Shown in pieces: positions 9,805 through 22,016 of a DNA stretch of 64,000 nt; the first letter of the stretch is position 1; each line of letters opens with the position of its first letter. A program made the position numbers and the translations under genes. This stretch comes from Vibrio ostreae (GTDB lineage: Bacteria; Pseudomonadota; Gammaproteobacteria; Enterobacterales; Vibrionaceae): the NCBI RefSeq assembly GCF_019226825.1, contig NZ_CP076643.1, positions 310,001-374,000 on the forward strand, read 5' to 3'. The notes under the pieces were generated by a model, which was not told the DNA's origin, searched no databases, and saw only the letters and a list, made by a program, of their open reading frames with translations.

Positions 9805-10566
9805 ATGATGATGCTGAGCCGTTTAACACGGATTTTTTCCCTATCCGTATTGATGATTCTGGTCGGGTGCAGTTCAGCGCCCGATGATGCCGCTAACGCG
9901 GACTCCGACGTAAATGATCCACTGGAAGGATTTAACCGTGCCATGTGGACGGTGAACTACGATTATCTTGACCCGTACGTGGTACGTCCGGTATCGCTGG
10001 CGTATGTTGATTATGTACCTTCACCGGTGCGCACTGGCCTGTCCAACTTTCTCTCCAACCTTGATGAGCCAGCCAGCATGATCAACAACCTGTTGATGGG
10101 TAATGGTAAAAAAGCGCTCGATCATTTTAACCGCTTCTGGCTCAACTCCACGTTTGGTCTGCTGGGCCTGATTGATATCGCGTCTGAGGCCGGGATCAGT
10201 AAGCATGAAGAGAAGGCGTTCAGTGATGCGGTCGGACATTACGGTGTCGGTAACGGCCCTTATGTGATGGCGCCGGGTTATGGTCCGTTGACCGTGCGGG
10301 AAACCACCGATCTGGTTGACAGCACTTATGCCCCGTTATCTTATCTCAATATCTGGGCCAGTATCGGTAAATGGGCGATTCAAGGCATGGAAAACCGTGC
10401 TGCGCTGGTGTCGCAGGAAGCGATGCTGGACAATTCTCCGGATCCTTATGCGCTGACACGCGAGGTTTATCTGCAGCGCCGTGACTTCAAAGCCGAAATC
10501 GAACAACCTGAATATAATCCGGAAGAAGAAGAGTATCTCGACGACTACCTCGACGAAGGTTTCTGA
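9805..10566 (+). CDS. mlaA: Outer membrane lipid asymmetry lipoprotein MlaA (VacJ)
   Basis: A 253-residue lipoprotein with lipobox LVGC (C22). The body has the MlaA features DPLEGFNRAMWTVN and the channel helices around INNLLMGNGKKALDHFNRF. MlaA removes misplaced phospholipids from the outer leaflet of the outer membrane with a porin and passes them to MlaC. The C-terminal tail is very acidic (EEEEYLDDYLDEGF). The start has three consecutive ATG codons; the first is used here. It is convergent with the next gene. Confidence 0.95.
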   Translation: MMMLSRLTRIFSLSVLMILVGCSSAPDDAANADSDVNDPLEGFNRAMWTVNYDYLDPYVVRPVSLAYVDYVPSPVRTGLSNFLSNLDEPASMINNLLMGNGKKALDHFNRFWLNSTFGLLGLIDIASEAGISKHEEKAFSDAVGHYGVGNGPYVMAPGYGPLTVRETTDLVDSTYAPLSYLNIWASIGKWAIQGMENRAALVSQEAMLDNSPDPYALTREVYLQRRDFKAEIEQPEYNPEEEEYLDDYLDEGF

Positions 10567-10655
10567 TTTGCCCCTTTCCGTGTCGGCCTGCAGCACGATC
10601 TTGGCGGCTATTGCCTCGGATCAAGCTCACTGGTTTGCTGGTCTCGTACAAAGGC

Positions 10656-11324
10656 TCAGGCTGACATCACCCGGCCACTGAAATACTCATTGGCGACAAT
10701 GTATTCCGTATTGCGAATCAGCTCATCATTGACCTCAGCCCAGTGGGCGGTTTCGTCGTTGGCTGAAATCATCGGCACCACGCCGCCTACCCGGATATTA
10801 AACGGAGTCAGATCTCTGGCCCAGCTCTGGGTAAAGCCGGATACCATCGAGGTCGCGTTTTCAATCCCCGGCATATCCTGGGGGGAGTTGTAGGACAGCA
10901 CATTGACGATGACGCCTTTGGTGTTATGTTTGCGCATTCTTTCCGAACAGACTTGACCAAACGTGAACATCGACGCCGCCATCAAGGCCAGTTTCTCGAT
11001 AAAACGCTCGGTTGGTTGGTGGTCGGTTAACGCAGGAAGCGCAGCGTTGGGCCAGTTGTTGATCAGCACATCCGGTACGGTTTGATAATGCCGTTCAATG
11101 TCATCCAGCATGGCCTGAATACTGGGTAAGCCATAATCGCTTAACGGATAGGCCCGAATATGTCCGCTGATGTCCTGACAACGCTTACGAGTCTCTTCCA
11201 GCCCGGCACTATCGGTATCACACAGCACTACGCTTGCGCCAAGTCGGGCAAAATGCAGCGCCAGTGTACCGCCAAGCAGTGAGCTTGCTGAAGTAATCAA
11301 CACCAGTGAACTTCCAATATTCAT
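10656..11324 (-). CDS. SDR-family protein lacking the usual catalytic Tyr/Lys
   Basis: A 223-residue Rossmann-fold protein of the short-chain dehydrogenase family. Near the N-terminus VLITSASSLLGG replaces the glycine-rich TGxxxGxG, and DVLINNWPN stands in for the NNAG motif. S144 is followed, where the YxxxK motif should be, by a stretch (150-162) with neither Tyr nor Lys, so ordinary SDR catalysis is unlikely. The start is the ATG at 11324 (preceded by AAAGGCAGGCT), not the longer frame to 11420. Vibrios have an SDR gene at this place between mlaA and the VC2046-type gene; its role is unknown. Confidence 0.75.
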   Translation of the reverse strand: MNIGSSLVLITSASSLLGGTLALHFARLGASVVLCDTDSAGLEETRKRCQDISGHIRAYPLSDYGLPSIQAMLDDIERHYQTVPDVLINNWPNAALPALTDHQPTERFIEKLALMAASMFTFGQVCSERMRKHNTKGVIVNVLSYNSPQDMPGIENATSMVSGFTQSWARDLTPFNIRVGGVVPMISANDETAHWAEVNDELIRNTEYIVANEYFSGRVMSA

Positions 11325-11586
11325 CTTGAGCCTGCCTTTGAATGTTATTATCGATTTGGCGGTGGAACAGGTTGTTTCAGGATGGCCGAAGAGATGCAGC
11401 AGCGATGTGAATAAAGTCAAAGAACCCGGGGTGGCGGCTTAATCATGATCAAATGTTTGCACTTATTCACACTCCGTGTCGGTAGCGGCGTAACGAATTA
11501 CATCCGGCGCCAGGACGGGATCGCAGCATGGTGCGTCAAAAGGGGATGAAATCTGCAATAAGGTGATCGTATCGGGCACAAGGTAA

Positions 11587-12090
11587 TTAAACCTGGGCGT
11601 GAATCTGATCCTGACGCCAGGCGGTATTGAGTTGCGGGTAGAGATCCGCCGGGATAAGGCTTGGCGCCGTTTTCTGTGCCAGATGACGCCGTTCGTGACC
11701 AGATAGGTTGAGGTAAACGTCTTCAGGAAGATCCTGAGTATCTTCAGGCAGATAGGTCAGTACTTCCGGCTGCAGATAATGGGCAAGTTTGGCACTGGCC
11801 AGGCCGCCGTGATGGAACATGTCCGCCTGACGGGCTGAAATAGCGTATGAACTCTGATCATTACGCAGTGCCTGGGGGTTCTGCAGGGCAAAGCGTTTAC
11901 GTAGAATATCATCGCTGGTCAGCGGTTGTTCAACCTGCTCGACTGGTGTGTTGTCACGCACATCAGCTGAAAACATCGCAAGCAGCAGAGAAAAGTCGGC
12001 GCGACGTCCTTGCTCGACGGCATGGCTGATGCCACGGCCGAACTGCAGTTCGTTAATAATACCGGCTTTGTCTAAGGTGTGTACTTGCAT
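11587..12090 (-). CDS. VC2046/SO_2500-family conserved hypothetical protein
   Basis: A 167-residue soluble protein with no signal peptide or membrane segment. The N-terminal MQVHTLDKAGIINELQFGRGISHAVEQGRRADFSLLLAMFSADV part resembles the gammaproteobacterial family named after VC2046/SO_2500. Its position between the SDR and sodB agrees with the Vibrio order. Function is unknown. No promoter was identified. Confidence 0.65.
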   Translation of the reverse strand: MQVHTLDKAGIINELQFGRGISHAVEQGRRADFSLLLAMFSADVRDNTPVEQVEQPLTSDDILRKRFALQNPQALRNDQSSYAISARQADMFHHGGLASAKLAHYLQPEVLTYLPEDTQDLPEDVYLNLSGHERRHLAQKTAPSLIPADLYPQLNTAWRQDQIHAQV

Positions 12091-12185
12091 GCTGCTCTCC
12101 GCTTGATGCCCTATGTAGCGGCAGCGGTCAGCAAAGCTTTAGACAAATTTTTGCTTAAAAACCAATATATTTCGTGATTAAAGCC

Positions 12186-12213
12186 CACAAAAAAGCCCGC
12201 AAAAGCGGGCTTT
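12186..12213 (-). terminator. Terminator of sodB
   Basis: On the minus strand a stem AAAGCCCGC / GCGGGCTTT with a TTTT loop is followed by a run of six T. It lies 30 nt after the sodB stop. Confidence 0.85.
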
Positions 12214-12243
12214 AAGCAAGATTACTGGATCAGTAAGCTGCGA

Positions 12244-12828
12244 TTACTTCGCTAGGTTCGCTGCTACGAATTCCCAGTTAACCAGAGCCCAGAAACCGTT
12301 CATGTAGTCTGGACGCACGTTGCGGTAATCGATGTAGTAAGCGTGTTCCCACAGGTCAACAGTCAGCAGCGGAGTCGTACCCGCTTCAGTGATTGGAGTG
12401 CCTGCGTTAGACGTGTTTTCGATAGCCAGAGAGCCGTCCGCTTTCTTAACCAGCCAAGTCCAAGAAGAACCGAAGTTGTTGATTGCTGCTTCAGTGAACT
12501 TCGCTTTGAACTCTTCGAAAGAACCAAATGCAGCGTTGATAGCATCAGCTACTGCGCCAGTTGGTTCGCCGCCGCCGTTTGGAGACAGGCAGTGCCAGTA
12601 GAAAGTGTGGTTCCAGATCTGAGCTGCGTTGTTGAACACGCCGCCAGTAGACGTTTTGATGATCTCTTCCAGAGTTTTACCTTCAAACTCAGTACCTGGG
12701 ATCAGACCGTTCAGCTTAACCACGTAAGTGTTGTGGTGTTTACCGTGGTGGTAGTCCAGAGTTTCTGCAGAGATGTGTGGTTCCAGTGCATCTTTTGCGT
12801 AAGGAAGAGCTGGTAGTTCAAATGCCAT
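12244..12828 (-). CDS. sodB: Superoxide dismutase [Fe]
   Basis: A 194-residue iron superoxide dismutase of the cytoplasm. Metal ligands are H27 (YHHGKHH), H74 (NHTFYWHC), D158 and H162 (DLWEHAYYIDY). Q70 before the second ligand and the length point to the iron type. The start is the ATG at 12828 (MAFELPALPY), preceded by GGAG; an upstream ATG at 12843 is in frame but has no site. The mRNA leader is long, as in genes under small-RNA control such as by RyhB; that control is inference. Confidence 0.96.
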   Translation of the reverse strand: MAFELPALPYAKDALEPHISAETLDYHHGKHHNTYVVKLNGLIPGTEFEGKTLEEIIKTSTGGVFNNAAQIWNHTFYWHCLSPNGGGEPTGAVADAINAAFGSFEEFKAKFTEAAINNFGSSWTWLVKKADGSLAIENTSNAGTPITEAGTTPLLTVDLWEHAYYIDYRNVRPDYMNGFWALVNWEFVAANLAK

Positions 12829-13205
12829 TACTCGATTCTCCATATATTTGAAAGAGTTATCTCTTTCGGATTGCTTCCAGTGTTTTTATTTTCGTCGATA
12901 CGACTGACTTGCGATCTATTTTAGCAAGTTTTTACTTTATTAAAAGCCCAATCTTGAGAAAAATCGTTAATCCAGCCACGCAGGTCAATTGATCAAGTAG
13001 TCGATCATTCAACAGTGTAAATGGATCCAGAGCGTAAACCGACTCTTGGCAAAGTAGGCGCCTTCTGCGATAAAGGCAAGTCAGAAAGTTAATTTTACCG
13101 TTTGTACAAAGCTGCGCCAGAAACCATAATGATAATGGGCTTTTTATTCTCTATTAATGATTTAGAATGTGGCTCATCAAAATTAAACTCCATTAAGAGG
13201 AAGCA
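12829..13205. promoter_or_regulatory. Divergent intergenic region sodB-grxD with candidate promoter elements
   Basis: This 377-nt gap holds the divergent promoters of sodB and grxD. On the minus strand an extended -10 (TGCTAAAAT, 12918-12926) would start the sodB message. On the plus strand, 13126-13137 has two NATAAT hexamers in tandem (ATAATGATAAT), which is the half-site pattern of a Fur box, some 70 nt upstream of grxD. No open frame of substance lies here. Confidence 0.4.
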
Positions 13206-13541
13206 ATGGAAACCATCGATAAAATCAAACAGCAAATTTCAGAGAACGCGATCCTTCTGTACATGAAAGGTTCACCTAAGCTACCTAGCTGTGGTTTCTC
13301 TTCTCAGGCATCTCAGGCTCTGATGGCTTGTGGTGAAAAATTTGCTTACGTTGATATCCTGCAAAATCCTGACATCCGCGCTGAACTGCCAGTTTACGCT
13401 CAATGGCCAACTTTCCCGCAGCTGTGGGTTGAAGGCGAGCTGATTGGTGGTTGTGACATCATCATTGAGATGTTCCAGAAGGGCGAACTTCAGCCACTGA
13501 TCAAAGAAGCTGCCGCACGCGCAGCGAGCAGCGAAGACTGA
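13206..13541 (+). CDS. grxD: Monothiol glutaredoxin GrxD (Grx4)
   Basis: A 111-residue monothiol glutaredoxin with active site SCGFS (C29) and the conserved WPTFPQLWVEGELIGGCDI segment that binds glutathione. It carries Fe-S clusters and works with BolA-type proteins in iron-sulfur trafficking. AAGAGGAAGC precedes the ATG. A strong terminator follows. Confidence 0.96.
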   Translation: METIDKIKQQISENAILLYMKGSPKLPSCGFSSQASQALMACGEKFAYVDILQNPDIRAELPVYAQWPTFPQLWVEGELIGGCDIIIEMFQKGELQPLIKEAAARAASSED

Positions 13542-13588
13542 TATTCGTCGAAAACACTGTATAAAACTACAGTTTTTCTTGATTTCCT

Positions 13589-13623
13589 AAGGCCACATTC
13601 GATAATGTGGCCTTAATTTTTTC
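13589..13623 (+). terminator. Terminator of grxD
   Basis: Eleven-base perfect stem AAGGCCACATT / AATGTGGCCTT with loop CGAT, then a T-rich tract. Confidence 0.85.
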
Positions 13624-13640
13624 TAGTCGTCCGTCAGGTT

Positions 13641-15581
13641 ATGAGCCGTTTATTTATTGCAGAAAAACCCAGCTTAGGCAGAGCGATTGCCGACGCATTA
13701 CCCAAACCGCATAAAAAGGATCAAGGTTTTATTCGCTGCGCCAACGGTGATGTGGTGACCTGGTGTATTGGCCATCTGCTCGAACAGGTCGAGCCTGATG
13801 CTTATGATGAACGCTACAAGAAGTGGAATCTGGCTGATCTGCCCATCGTGCCCGAGCAGTGGCAACTGAGAGCGAGAAAATCAGCCAGTAAGCAATTGAG
13901 TGTGGTGCGTAAACTGCTGAAAGACGCCAGTCAGATCGTTCATGCCGGCGACCCGGACCGTGAAGGACAGTTGCTGGTGGATGAGGTGATTGATTACTGC
14001 AAAGTCAGCAAAGGCAAAAAAGAGACGATGGAGCGTCTGCTGATCAGCGACTTGAACTTACCGGCAGTAAAAAGAGCGCTGTCATCGATGCGCAGTAACC
14101 GCGAGTTTATTCCGTTGTCGGTTTCGGCATTAGCACGTTCACGCGCCGACTGGTTGTACGGGATGAATATGTCCCGTGCCTATACCCTGCTCGGCCAGAA
14201 GGCGGGTTATCAGGGCGTGTTGTCGGTCGGTCGGGTGCAAACGCCGGTGTTAGGGCTGGTGGTGCGGCGTGATGAAGAAATTGAGCAGTTTGTGCCGAAA
14301 GATTACTTTACCCTGGATGCGTTGATCCCTTACCAAGACAGCAGTGGGGCGTTTGATATCCGTGCGCGCTGGCAGCCGAGTGAAGCGTGCAAACCCTGGC
14401 AGGATGAAGAAGGGCGGGTGCTCAACCGTAAGCTGGTGGAAAATGTGGCCGGGCGGATTGCCGGCCAGCCAGCCAAGGTGCTTGAATCCGAGCAGAATCA
14501 GACCAAACAGTCAGCGCCGTTGCCTTATTCCTTATCCGCGCTGCAGATTGATGCGGCGAAACGGTTTAATCTCAGTGCCCAGCAGGTACTGGACATCTGT
14601 CAGGCGTTGTACGAGAAACATAAGCTGATTACTTATCCGCGTTCCGATTGTCGTTACCTGCCCAAAGAGCATTTTGCCCAGGCAGGAGCGGTGACGGCGG
14701 CAATTGCACACAATGCCAGTGAACTGACCAGTGCGGTGAGTGGTGCCGATTTAAGCCGCAAATCCAAAGCTTGGAATGATGCCAAGGTGGATGCCCACCA
14801 CGCGATTATTCCCACGCCGAAGCAGGCATCCGTCAATGCGTTGTCGGCTCAGGAAATGAAAGTCTACCAACTGATTGCCCGTCAGTATCTGATTCAGTTC
14901 TATCCGCCTGCGCTTTACGCCGAAGCGAAACTGGTGTTCGATATTGCCGGTGGCACCTTTATTGCCAAAGGGCGCCAGTTGCTCTCCGCCGGTTGGAAAG
15001 CCCTGACCGGACACAAAGATGAGCAGGATGAAGGCGTCGATACCGTTCCGCCGTTGCCGGTTGGCACTGTGCTGACCTGTCGTGAAGGGGAAATTAAGGA
15101 TCGTAAAACCGAGCCGCCGCGTTATTTTACCGAAGCGTCTCTGCTGCAGGCCATGACCGGGATCGCTCGCTTTGTGGCCGATAAAGAGCTGAAGAAAATT
15201 CTGCGTGATACCGATGGGCTCGGGACAGAGGCGACCCGGGCCGGGATCCTTGATACCTTATTCAAGCGTCAGCTACTCAAACGCGAAGGTAAGTTGATTA
15301 AAAGCTCTGCGGCCGGACGCGGTCTGATTCATGCCTTACCGCAAGAATCAACCTATCCGGATATGACGGCCCACTGGGAGCACCAGTTGCAGGCTATGGC
15401 TGAACGCGGCCAGGCTTATCAGCCGTTTATGCAGGCATTGCAGCAACAAATTGAAACGCTGATGCAGCAGGTGAAAACCGGCCCGGTTCCGGACTCACTG
15501 CGCGCGTTACCTGCGGTTGAAAAGCCGACGTTTAAACGTAAACGACGCAGCTTTAAAACGAAGCCGAAAGGCCAGGCGTAA
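13641..15581 (+). CDS. topB: DNA topoisomerase III
   Basis: A 646-residue type IA topoisomerase. The Toprim part shows [20 protein letters not shown] and [10 protein letters not shown] (acidic triad, about 103-107); the active-site tyrosine is Y332 in [12 protein letters not shown]. TopB decatenates daughter chromosomes. The C-terminus ends in a basic tail ([15 protein letters not shown]) and has no zinc fingers, as usual for TopB. It starts shortly after the grxD terminator and is convergent with pobA. Confidence 0.96.
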   Translation: MSRLFIAEKPSLGRAIADALPKPHKKDQGFIRCANGDVVTWCIGHLLEQVEPDAYDERYKKWNLADLPIVPEQWQLRARKSASKQLSVVRKLLKDASQIVHAGDPDREGQLLVDEVIDYCKVSKGKKETMERLLISDLNLPAVKRALSSMRSNREFIPLSVSALARSRADWLYGMNMSRAYTLLGQKAGYQGVLSVGRVQTPVLGLVVRRDEEIEQFVPKDYFTLDALIPYQDSSGAFDIRARWQPSEACKPWQDEEGRVLNRKLVENVAGRIAGQPAKVLESEQNQTKQSAPLPYSLSALQIDAAKRFNLSAQQVLDICQALYEKHKLITYPRSDCRYLPKEHFAQAGAVTAAIAHNASELTSAVSGADLSRKSKAWNDAKVDAHHAIIPTPKQASVNALSAQEMKVYQLIARQYLIQFYPPALYAEAKLVFDIAGGTFIAKGRQLLSAGWKALTGHKDEQDEGVDTVPPLPVGTVLTCREGEIKDRKTEPPRYFTEASLLQAMTGIARFVADKELKKILRDTDGLGTEATRAGILDTLFKRQLLKREGKLIKSSAAGRGLIHALPQESTYPDMTAHWEHQLQAMAERGQAYQPFMQALQQQIETLMQQVKTGPVPDSLRALPAVEKPTFKRKRRSFKTKPKGQA

Positions 15582-15591
15582 CAAGGTAGCG

Positions 15592-15636
15592 GGCAAATAA
15601 GAAAGGCCCACCCGGAGGGAGATCCGGACAGGCCCT
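15592..15636 (-). terminator. Terminator of the pobA arm
   Basis: On the minus strand a 14-bp stem (AGGGCCTGTCCGGA / TCCGGGTGGGCCTT with G-T pairs in the middle) and a six-base loop are followed by TTTCTTATTT. It ends the minus-strand catabolic operon. Confidence 0.7.
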
Positions 15637-15704
15637 GAGTTATTGTGTGCCGTGCGGCTCACAGAGTCGGTTGCGGCTGTGCTGTTCGGCTTAGTCGTCG
15701 CTGT

Positions 15705-18257
<2,553 letters not shown>

Positions 18258-18258
<1 letters not shown>

Positions 18259-18833
18259 TACATCACCTCTTTATGCTGTTGATTCGAGTGGGGAAGCGAC
18301 GTTGCATGCGCTTCAGTGGTTGTGTCCTGGTTGCGATGATGAGAGCGGATCAGTTCCCAGATCAGCAGCAGGCAGCGCAGGGTCAGCATGGCGGTCGCGA
18401 ACACCACTATGCGATAAACCCATGGCATTGGGATCATGAGATCCTGGGTGGTTTCACCACTCAGGATGGCGCTCTCAATGGCATCGTAAAAACGGTAGGT
18501 CATACCGGCGCCAAGCAGAGCAAAACCAAGCAGGTAGAAGGATTCGAGATAGATTTTTGCCCGCTCGGACATGCGATCGGTAAACAGATCGACCACTACC
18601 TGAGCATCACCGACCGACTGAGGCAGGGTAAATAAAATGGTAAACAACAGGCCGTATTTGATCAGCTCAACACCGCCGATAAAGGTCAGCGCAATCGCAC
18701 CGTCACTGAGGCCATACAGGGTACGGGTCAGGACATCAATCAATGTCACCAGCATCATGCTTATCAGCAGTACACCGCTCAGCACGTGCATGGCTTTTGC
18801 TATCTGATTGATAAAATTTCTGCATGCAGTCAT
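18258..18833 (-). CDS. TRAP transporter small permease (DctQ type)
   Basis: A 191-residue membrane protein with four hydrophobic segments, of the DctQ family. It couples the solute-binding protein to the large permease. The start is the ATG at 18833 preceded by GGGAG; an in-frame ATG at 18854 has no site. It overlaps the dctM start by one base. The hydrophilic C-terminal tail (about 160-191) is long for the family. The transporter sits with pobA and ligC, so an aromatic acid or shikimate-like substrate is probable by context only. Confidence 0.85.
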
Positions 18834-18857
18834 AACATTACTCCCGATAGACATCGC

Positions 18858-19899
18858 TTAAACCGGATTCGTGCAGCTGCCGGCAGACAACGCCAGGGCA
18901 CGCTGATAAACCGCTTTGGCTGGTAAGCCTTTGGCTTCGAGATCATCCAGGTACTGCTGAGTAACACTATCCAGTACCGGTTTCCACTCGCTGTTGAAGT
19001 GATCAGGGCTGATGGTGGTGATCTGCTGGCCTTTTTGTTTGGCCTCGGCCATGCCCTGGCTATCGAGTGCATCGAACGTTTCACCCGCTTTTAATGACCA
19101 CGACATGCCGGAGTTTTTATCAATCACGGCTTTCAGTTCCGGTGCCAGGCGGTTGTAGACGTTTTTATTCATGGTCACAACGAAAGCGAGCGAATACAGG
19201 CCACCCAGATCGGTGTGGTTATTCGCCTGTTCATTGATTTTAAATACTTTTGCCCCTTCCCAAGGCAGGGCGACCCCGTCAATCACGCCACGTTGCAGTG
19301 ACTGGTAAGAGTCCGGTGCCGGCATGCCGACCGGTAGGGCATTGAGTTTTTTCCAGTAAACCGGCGACGACTGAAGTCGGACGACGGATACGCAGGTTGG
19401 CCAGATCTTGTGGTGTTTCGACTTTTTTGTCTTTGGTATGCAGCAGGCCCGGACCATGGGTAAACATGAACAGCGGTCGGGTATCTTTGTATTCGGATGC
19501 GATCAGACCTTCGGTGTAAAGATGTTCAATCACACAAGATCCCTGCACGGCGCTTTTGACTACGCCGGGCAACTCGACGATCTGGGTAAGCGGAAAGCGG
19601 TTGGCGGTATAGCCTTGCACCGTAGCGGTCATATCAAGAATCTGGTGACTGACGGCGTCGTATTGCGCCGGAGCTTTGGCCAGAGTGGAACTGGCGTAGA
19701 TATCGACGTTGATCCGGCCATTGGAGTCCTGTTCGACCTGGTCAGCCCAAGCCTGGAACAGATCAGTGTGTATTGCCGACACCGCTGGCCAGAAATGACC
19801 AAAGCGCAGGTTCACGTCCGCAGCCTGAGCTGATGCAGCCGCGAGTAAAGTGCCGATTGTGCAGGCAGTCAGGGTGGTTATCTTTTTCATCATTCGCAT
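18858..19899 (-). pseudogene. TRAP transporter solute-binding protein (DctP type), frameshifted
   Basis: Two overlapping frames make one periplasmic binding protein of about 346 residues. The first (from 19899) gives a signal peptide ending ASAQA and the N-terminal lobe up to SVVAGLLEK; it then shifts. The second continues with LNALPVGMPAPDSYQSLQRG, the typical DctP substrate-site region, down to the stop at 18858. The break is at the T6 run 19347-19352; five bases would keep the frame. The signature LRIRRPTSV just before it and the C-terminal half are otherwise intact. As with dctM, it could be a real mutation or a sequence error. Confidence 0.85.
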
Positions 19900-19967
19900 C
19901 CATACTCATGTTTATTTTCACGTTATCGCCAGGCGGTCTGCTCGCCAGCTACAGGCTGAAAACAGGG

Positions 19968-19990
19968 GCCGGGAGGGCAGATATCCCGGC
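19968..19990. promoter_or_regulatory. Intercistronic hairpin between the aldo/keto reductase and dctP genes
   Basis: Perfect 7-bp stem GCCGGGA / TCCCGGC with a nine-base loop in the 119-nt gap. No T run follows on either strand, so it is more likely an RNA processing or stability element than a terminator. Confidence 0.4.
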
Positions 19991-20018
19991 GCTGCGTCCA
20001 TGCAGCTGTTGGCGGTTA

Positions 20019-21020
20019 TTAAAATTCTTCGGTATCAATCTCCGTCTGGGTGGCGGCGTTATAGCGCGGTCCGGCCACCCGGTTGTGGTTGATGAGATCA
20101 TCCAGCGCGGCAACCATGTCAGCACTGAGGATCACTTCACTGGCAGCGATGTTTTGCGCCAGATGGTCAAGGTTGGTGGTGCCCGGAATGGAAACCAGCT
20201 CGACCTGCTGACTGTTGAGCCAGGCCAGAGCTAACTGCGCCAGGTTGATATCCAGTTTTCCTTCTGCATGCCAGACATCGAGTTGTTGTTGCAGACCGTC
20301 AATCAGGCTCAGATTACGGGCGAAGTTGCGCTCGGCGAAGCGCGGCATCGCACGGCGGATATCTTTGTCGGCCAGAGCCTGACTGTCGCGCAGGGTTCCG
20401 GTCAGCATGCCGCGTCCCAGCGGACTGAATGCCACCAGGGTGACATTTAGCTCGCGGCACGCGTCAAGCAGAGCGATTTCCGGATTACGGGTCCAGAGTG
20501 AATATTCACTCTGGACCGCGCCAATAGGATGCACCGCATGCGCTTTACGCAATGTGGTGGCAGAGACTTCGGACAAACCGATTTCACGAATTTTGCCTTC
20601 TTCGACCAGACGGCTCAGTTCACCGACCGTTTCTTCTATCGGGATGGTTTTATCCCAGCGATGCAGGTAGTAGAGATCAATCACATCGGTATTGAGGCGG
20701 CGCAGACTGTCTTCACACTGACGGCGGATCAAAGCCGGGTCACCACTGATCTGTTTGGTTCCCTGTGGGTCGATATACATACCGCATTTACTGGCCAGCA
20801 AAAATTCATCCCGTCGGTGCATGACGGCCTGGCCCAGTAGAGTCTCGTTGGCACCTGCGCCGTATAAGGTTGCGGTGTCGAGATGGTCATAGCCCAAGTC
20901 CAGCGCCTGGTTAAGCAGGGCTGAAGCTTCTCGAGCTGGTGTCGCCGGTCCGTAAGCATGTGAGAGGTTCATGCAGCCTAACCCGACGGCACGACTGGTC
21001 AGTTGTCCGATCTTTTTCAT
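20019..21020 (-). CDS. Aldo/keto reductase of the protocatechuate cluster
   Basis: A 333-residue (beta/alpha)8 aldo/keto reductase. Catalytic residues are visible as DTATLYG (Asp and Tyr), ASKCG (Lys) and YYLHRWD (His). The C-terminal SIPGTTNLDHLAQN segment binds NADP(H). It starts 4 nt after the ligC stop, so the two are co-translated. No step of the known 4,5-cleavage pathway needs an AKR; it may process an aldehyde or ketone substrate feeding the pathway, but the substrate is unknown. Confidence 0.85.
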   Translation of the reverse strand: MKKIGQLTSRAVGLGCMNLSHAYGPATPAREASALLNQALDLGYDHLDTATLYGAGANETLLGQAVMHRRDEFLLASKCGMYIDPQGTKQISGDPALIRRQCEDSLRRLNTDVIDLYYLHRWDKTIPIEETVGELSRLVEEGKIREIGLSEVSATTLRKAHAVHPIGAVQSEYSLWTRNPEIALLDACRELNVTLVAFSPLGRGMLTGTLRDSQALADKDIRRAMPRFAERNFARNLSLIDGLQQQLDVWHAEGKLDINLAQLALAWLNSQQVELVSIPGTTNLDHLAQNIAASEVILSADMVAALDDLINHNRVAGPRYNAATQTEIDTEEF

Positions 21021-21024
21021 ATCG

Positions 21025-21978
21025 TTACCCGTTGTTTTCCAGTAACTGCTCCAGCTTGTGCAGCGTTTCCATCGCGCTCAGACATTGCAGTACTGATGAG
21101 TTAGGCTCACGTCCCTCGCGGATGGCAGCGATAAATTCACGATCAATCAGCTCAATGCCGTTGTTGGAAACGGTCACGCCGGACAGATCGATTGGGTTGT
21201 CGTAGCCGTCGAACAGGTCATCGTAGCGGGCGATGTAGGTGCCTTCTTCACAGATGTAGCGGAAGAAGGTGCCGAAAGGCCCATCGTTGTTGAATGAGAG
21301 TGACAGGGTACAGATAGCGCCGGATGGCACTTTCAGACCGATACTCATGTCCATCGCAATACCGAGTTGCGGGTGAACCGGTCCCTGCATCGCTTGTAGC
21401 TGGCTGGCAGTCTGACCAGTCTGGTATTGGAACAGATCCACGGTATGGCAGGCGTGGTGCCACAGAAGGTGGTCGGTCCAGCTGCGCGCTTCACCTTTGG
21501 CGTTGGTGTTGGTGCGACGGAAGAAGTACGTCTGCACGTCCATTTGCTGGATATGCAGATCACCGGCAGCAATTTTGTTGTGAATCCACTGATGGCTTGG
21601 GTTAAAGCGGCGGGTGTGACCGGCAACCGCGACCAGTCCGGTCTGTTTCTGAACTTCAACCAGACGGCGGGCATCTTCGATGTTGTCGGCCATCGGGATT
21701 TCAACCAGGACATGTTTACCCGCTTCCAGACACTCAATTGCCTGGCTGGCGTGCATGTGGGTCGGAGTCGCCAGAATGACGGCATCGACAGTATCCAGCG
21801 CCAGTACTTCACTCAGGCTGTCGCTGATGACGGCGCCCGGGTATTGCTCACCCAGCGCGGTCATTTTTTCGACTTCACTTCCAACCAGCGCGGAAACCTG
21901 GACGTCATCAATTTGACTTAAGGCTTCCAGGTGTTTAGTTCCAAAAGCGCCAGAGGCACCAACGACACAAATATTCAT
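21025..21978 (-). CDS. ligC: 4-carboxy-2-hydroxymuconate-6-semialdehyde dehydrogenase
   Basis: A 317-residue Gfo/Idh/MocA-fold dehydrogenase. It starts with the Rossmann motif CVVGASGAFGTKHLEAL and carries stretches I recognise from LigC: VEIPMADNIEDA, GHTRRFNPSHQWIHNKI, MDVQTYFFRR and SWTDHLLWHHACHTVDLF. LigC oxidises the LigAB ring-opening product (as its hemiacetal) to 2-pyrone-4,6-dicarboxylate. The start is the ATG at 21978 behind AGAAAGGAAACG; the frame is open to 22014. It is in the minus arm, separated from the other lig genes by the regulator. Confidence 0.92.
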   Translation of the reverse strand: MNICVVGASGAFGTKHLEALSQIDDVQVSALVGSEVEKMTALGEQYPGAVISDSLSEVLALDTVDAVILATPTHMHASQAIECLEAGKHVLVEIPMADNIEDARRLVEVQKQTGLVAVAGHTRRFNPSHQWIHNKIAAGDLHIQQMDVQTYFFRRTNTNAKGEARSWTDHLLWHHACHTVDLFQYQTGQTASQLQAMQGPVHPQLGIAMDMSIGLKVPSGAICTLSLSFNNDGPFGTFFRYICEEGTYIARYDDLFDGYDNPIDLSGVTVSNNGIELIDREFIAAIREGREPNSSVLQCLSAMETLHKLEQLLENNG

Positions 21979-22016
21979 AACGTTTCCTTTCTGTTTCCGG
22001 AGTGGTTCGCCCACTG

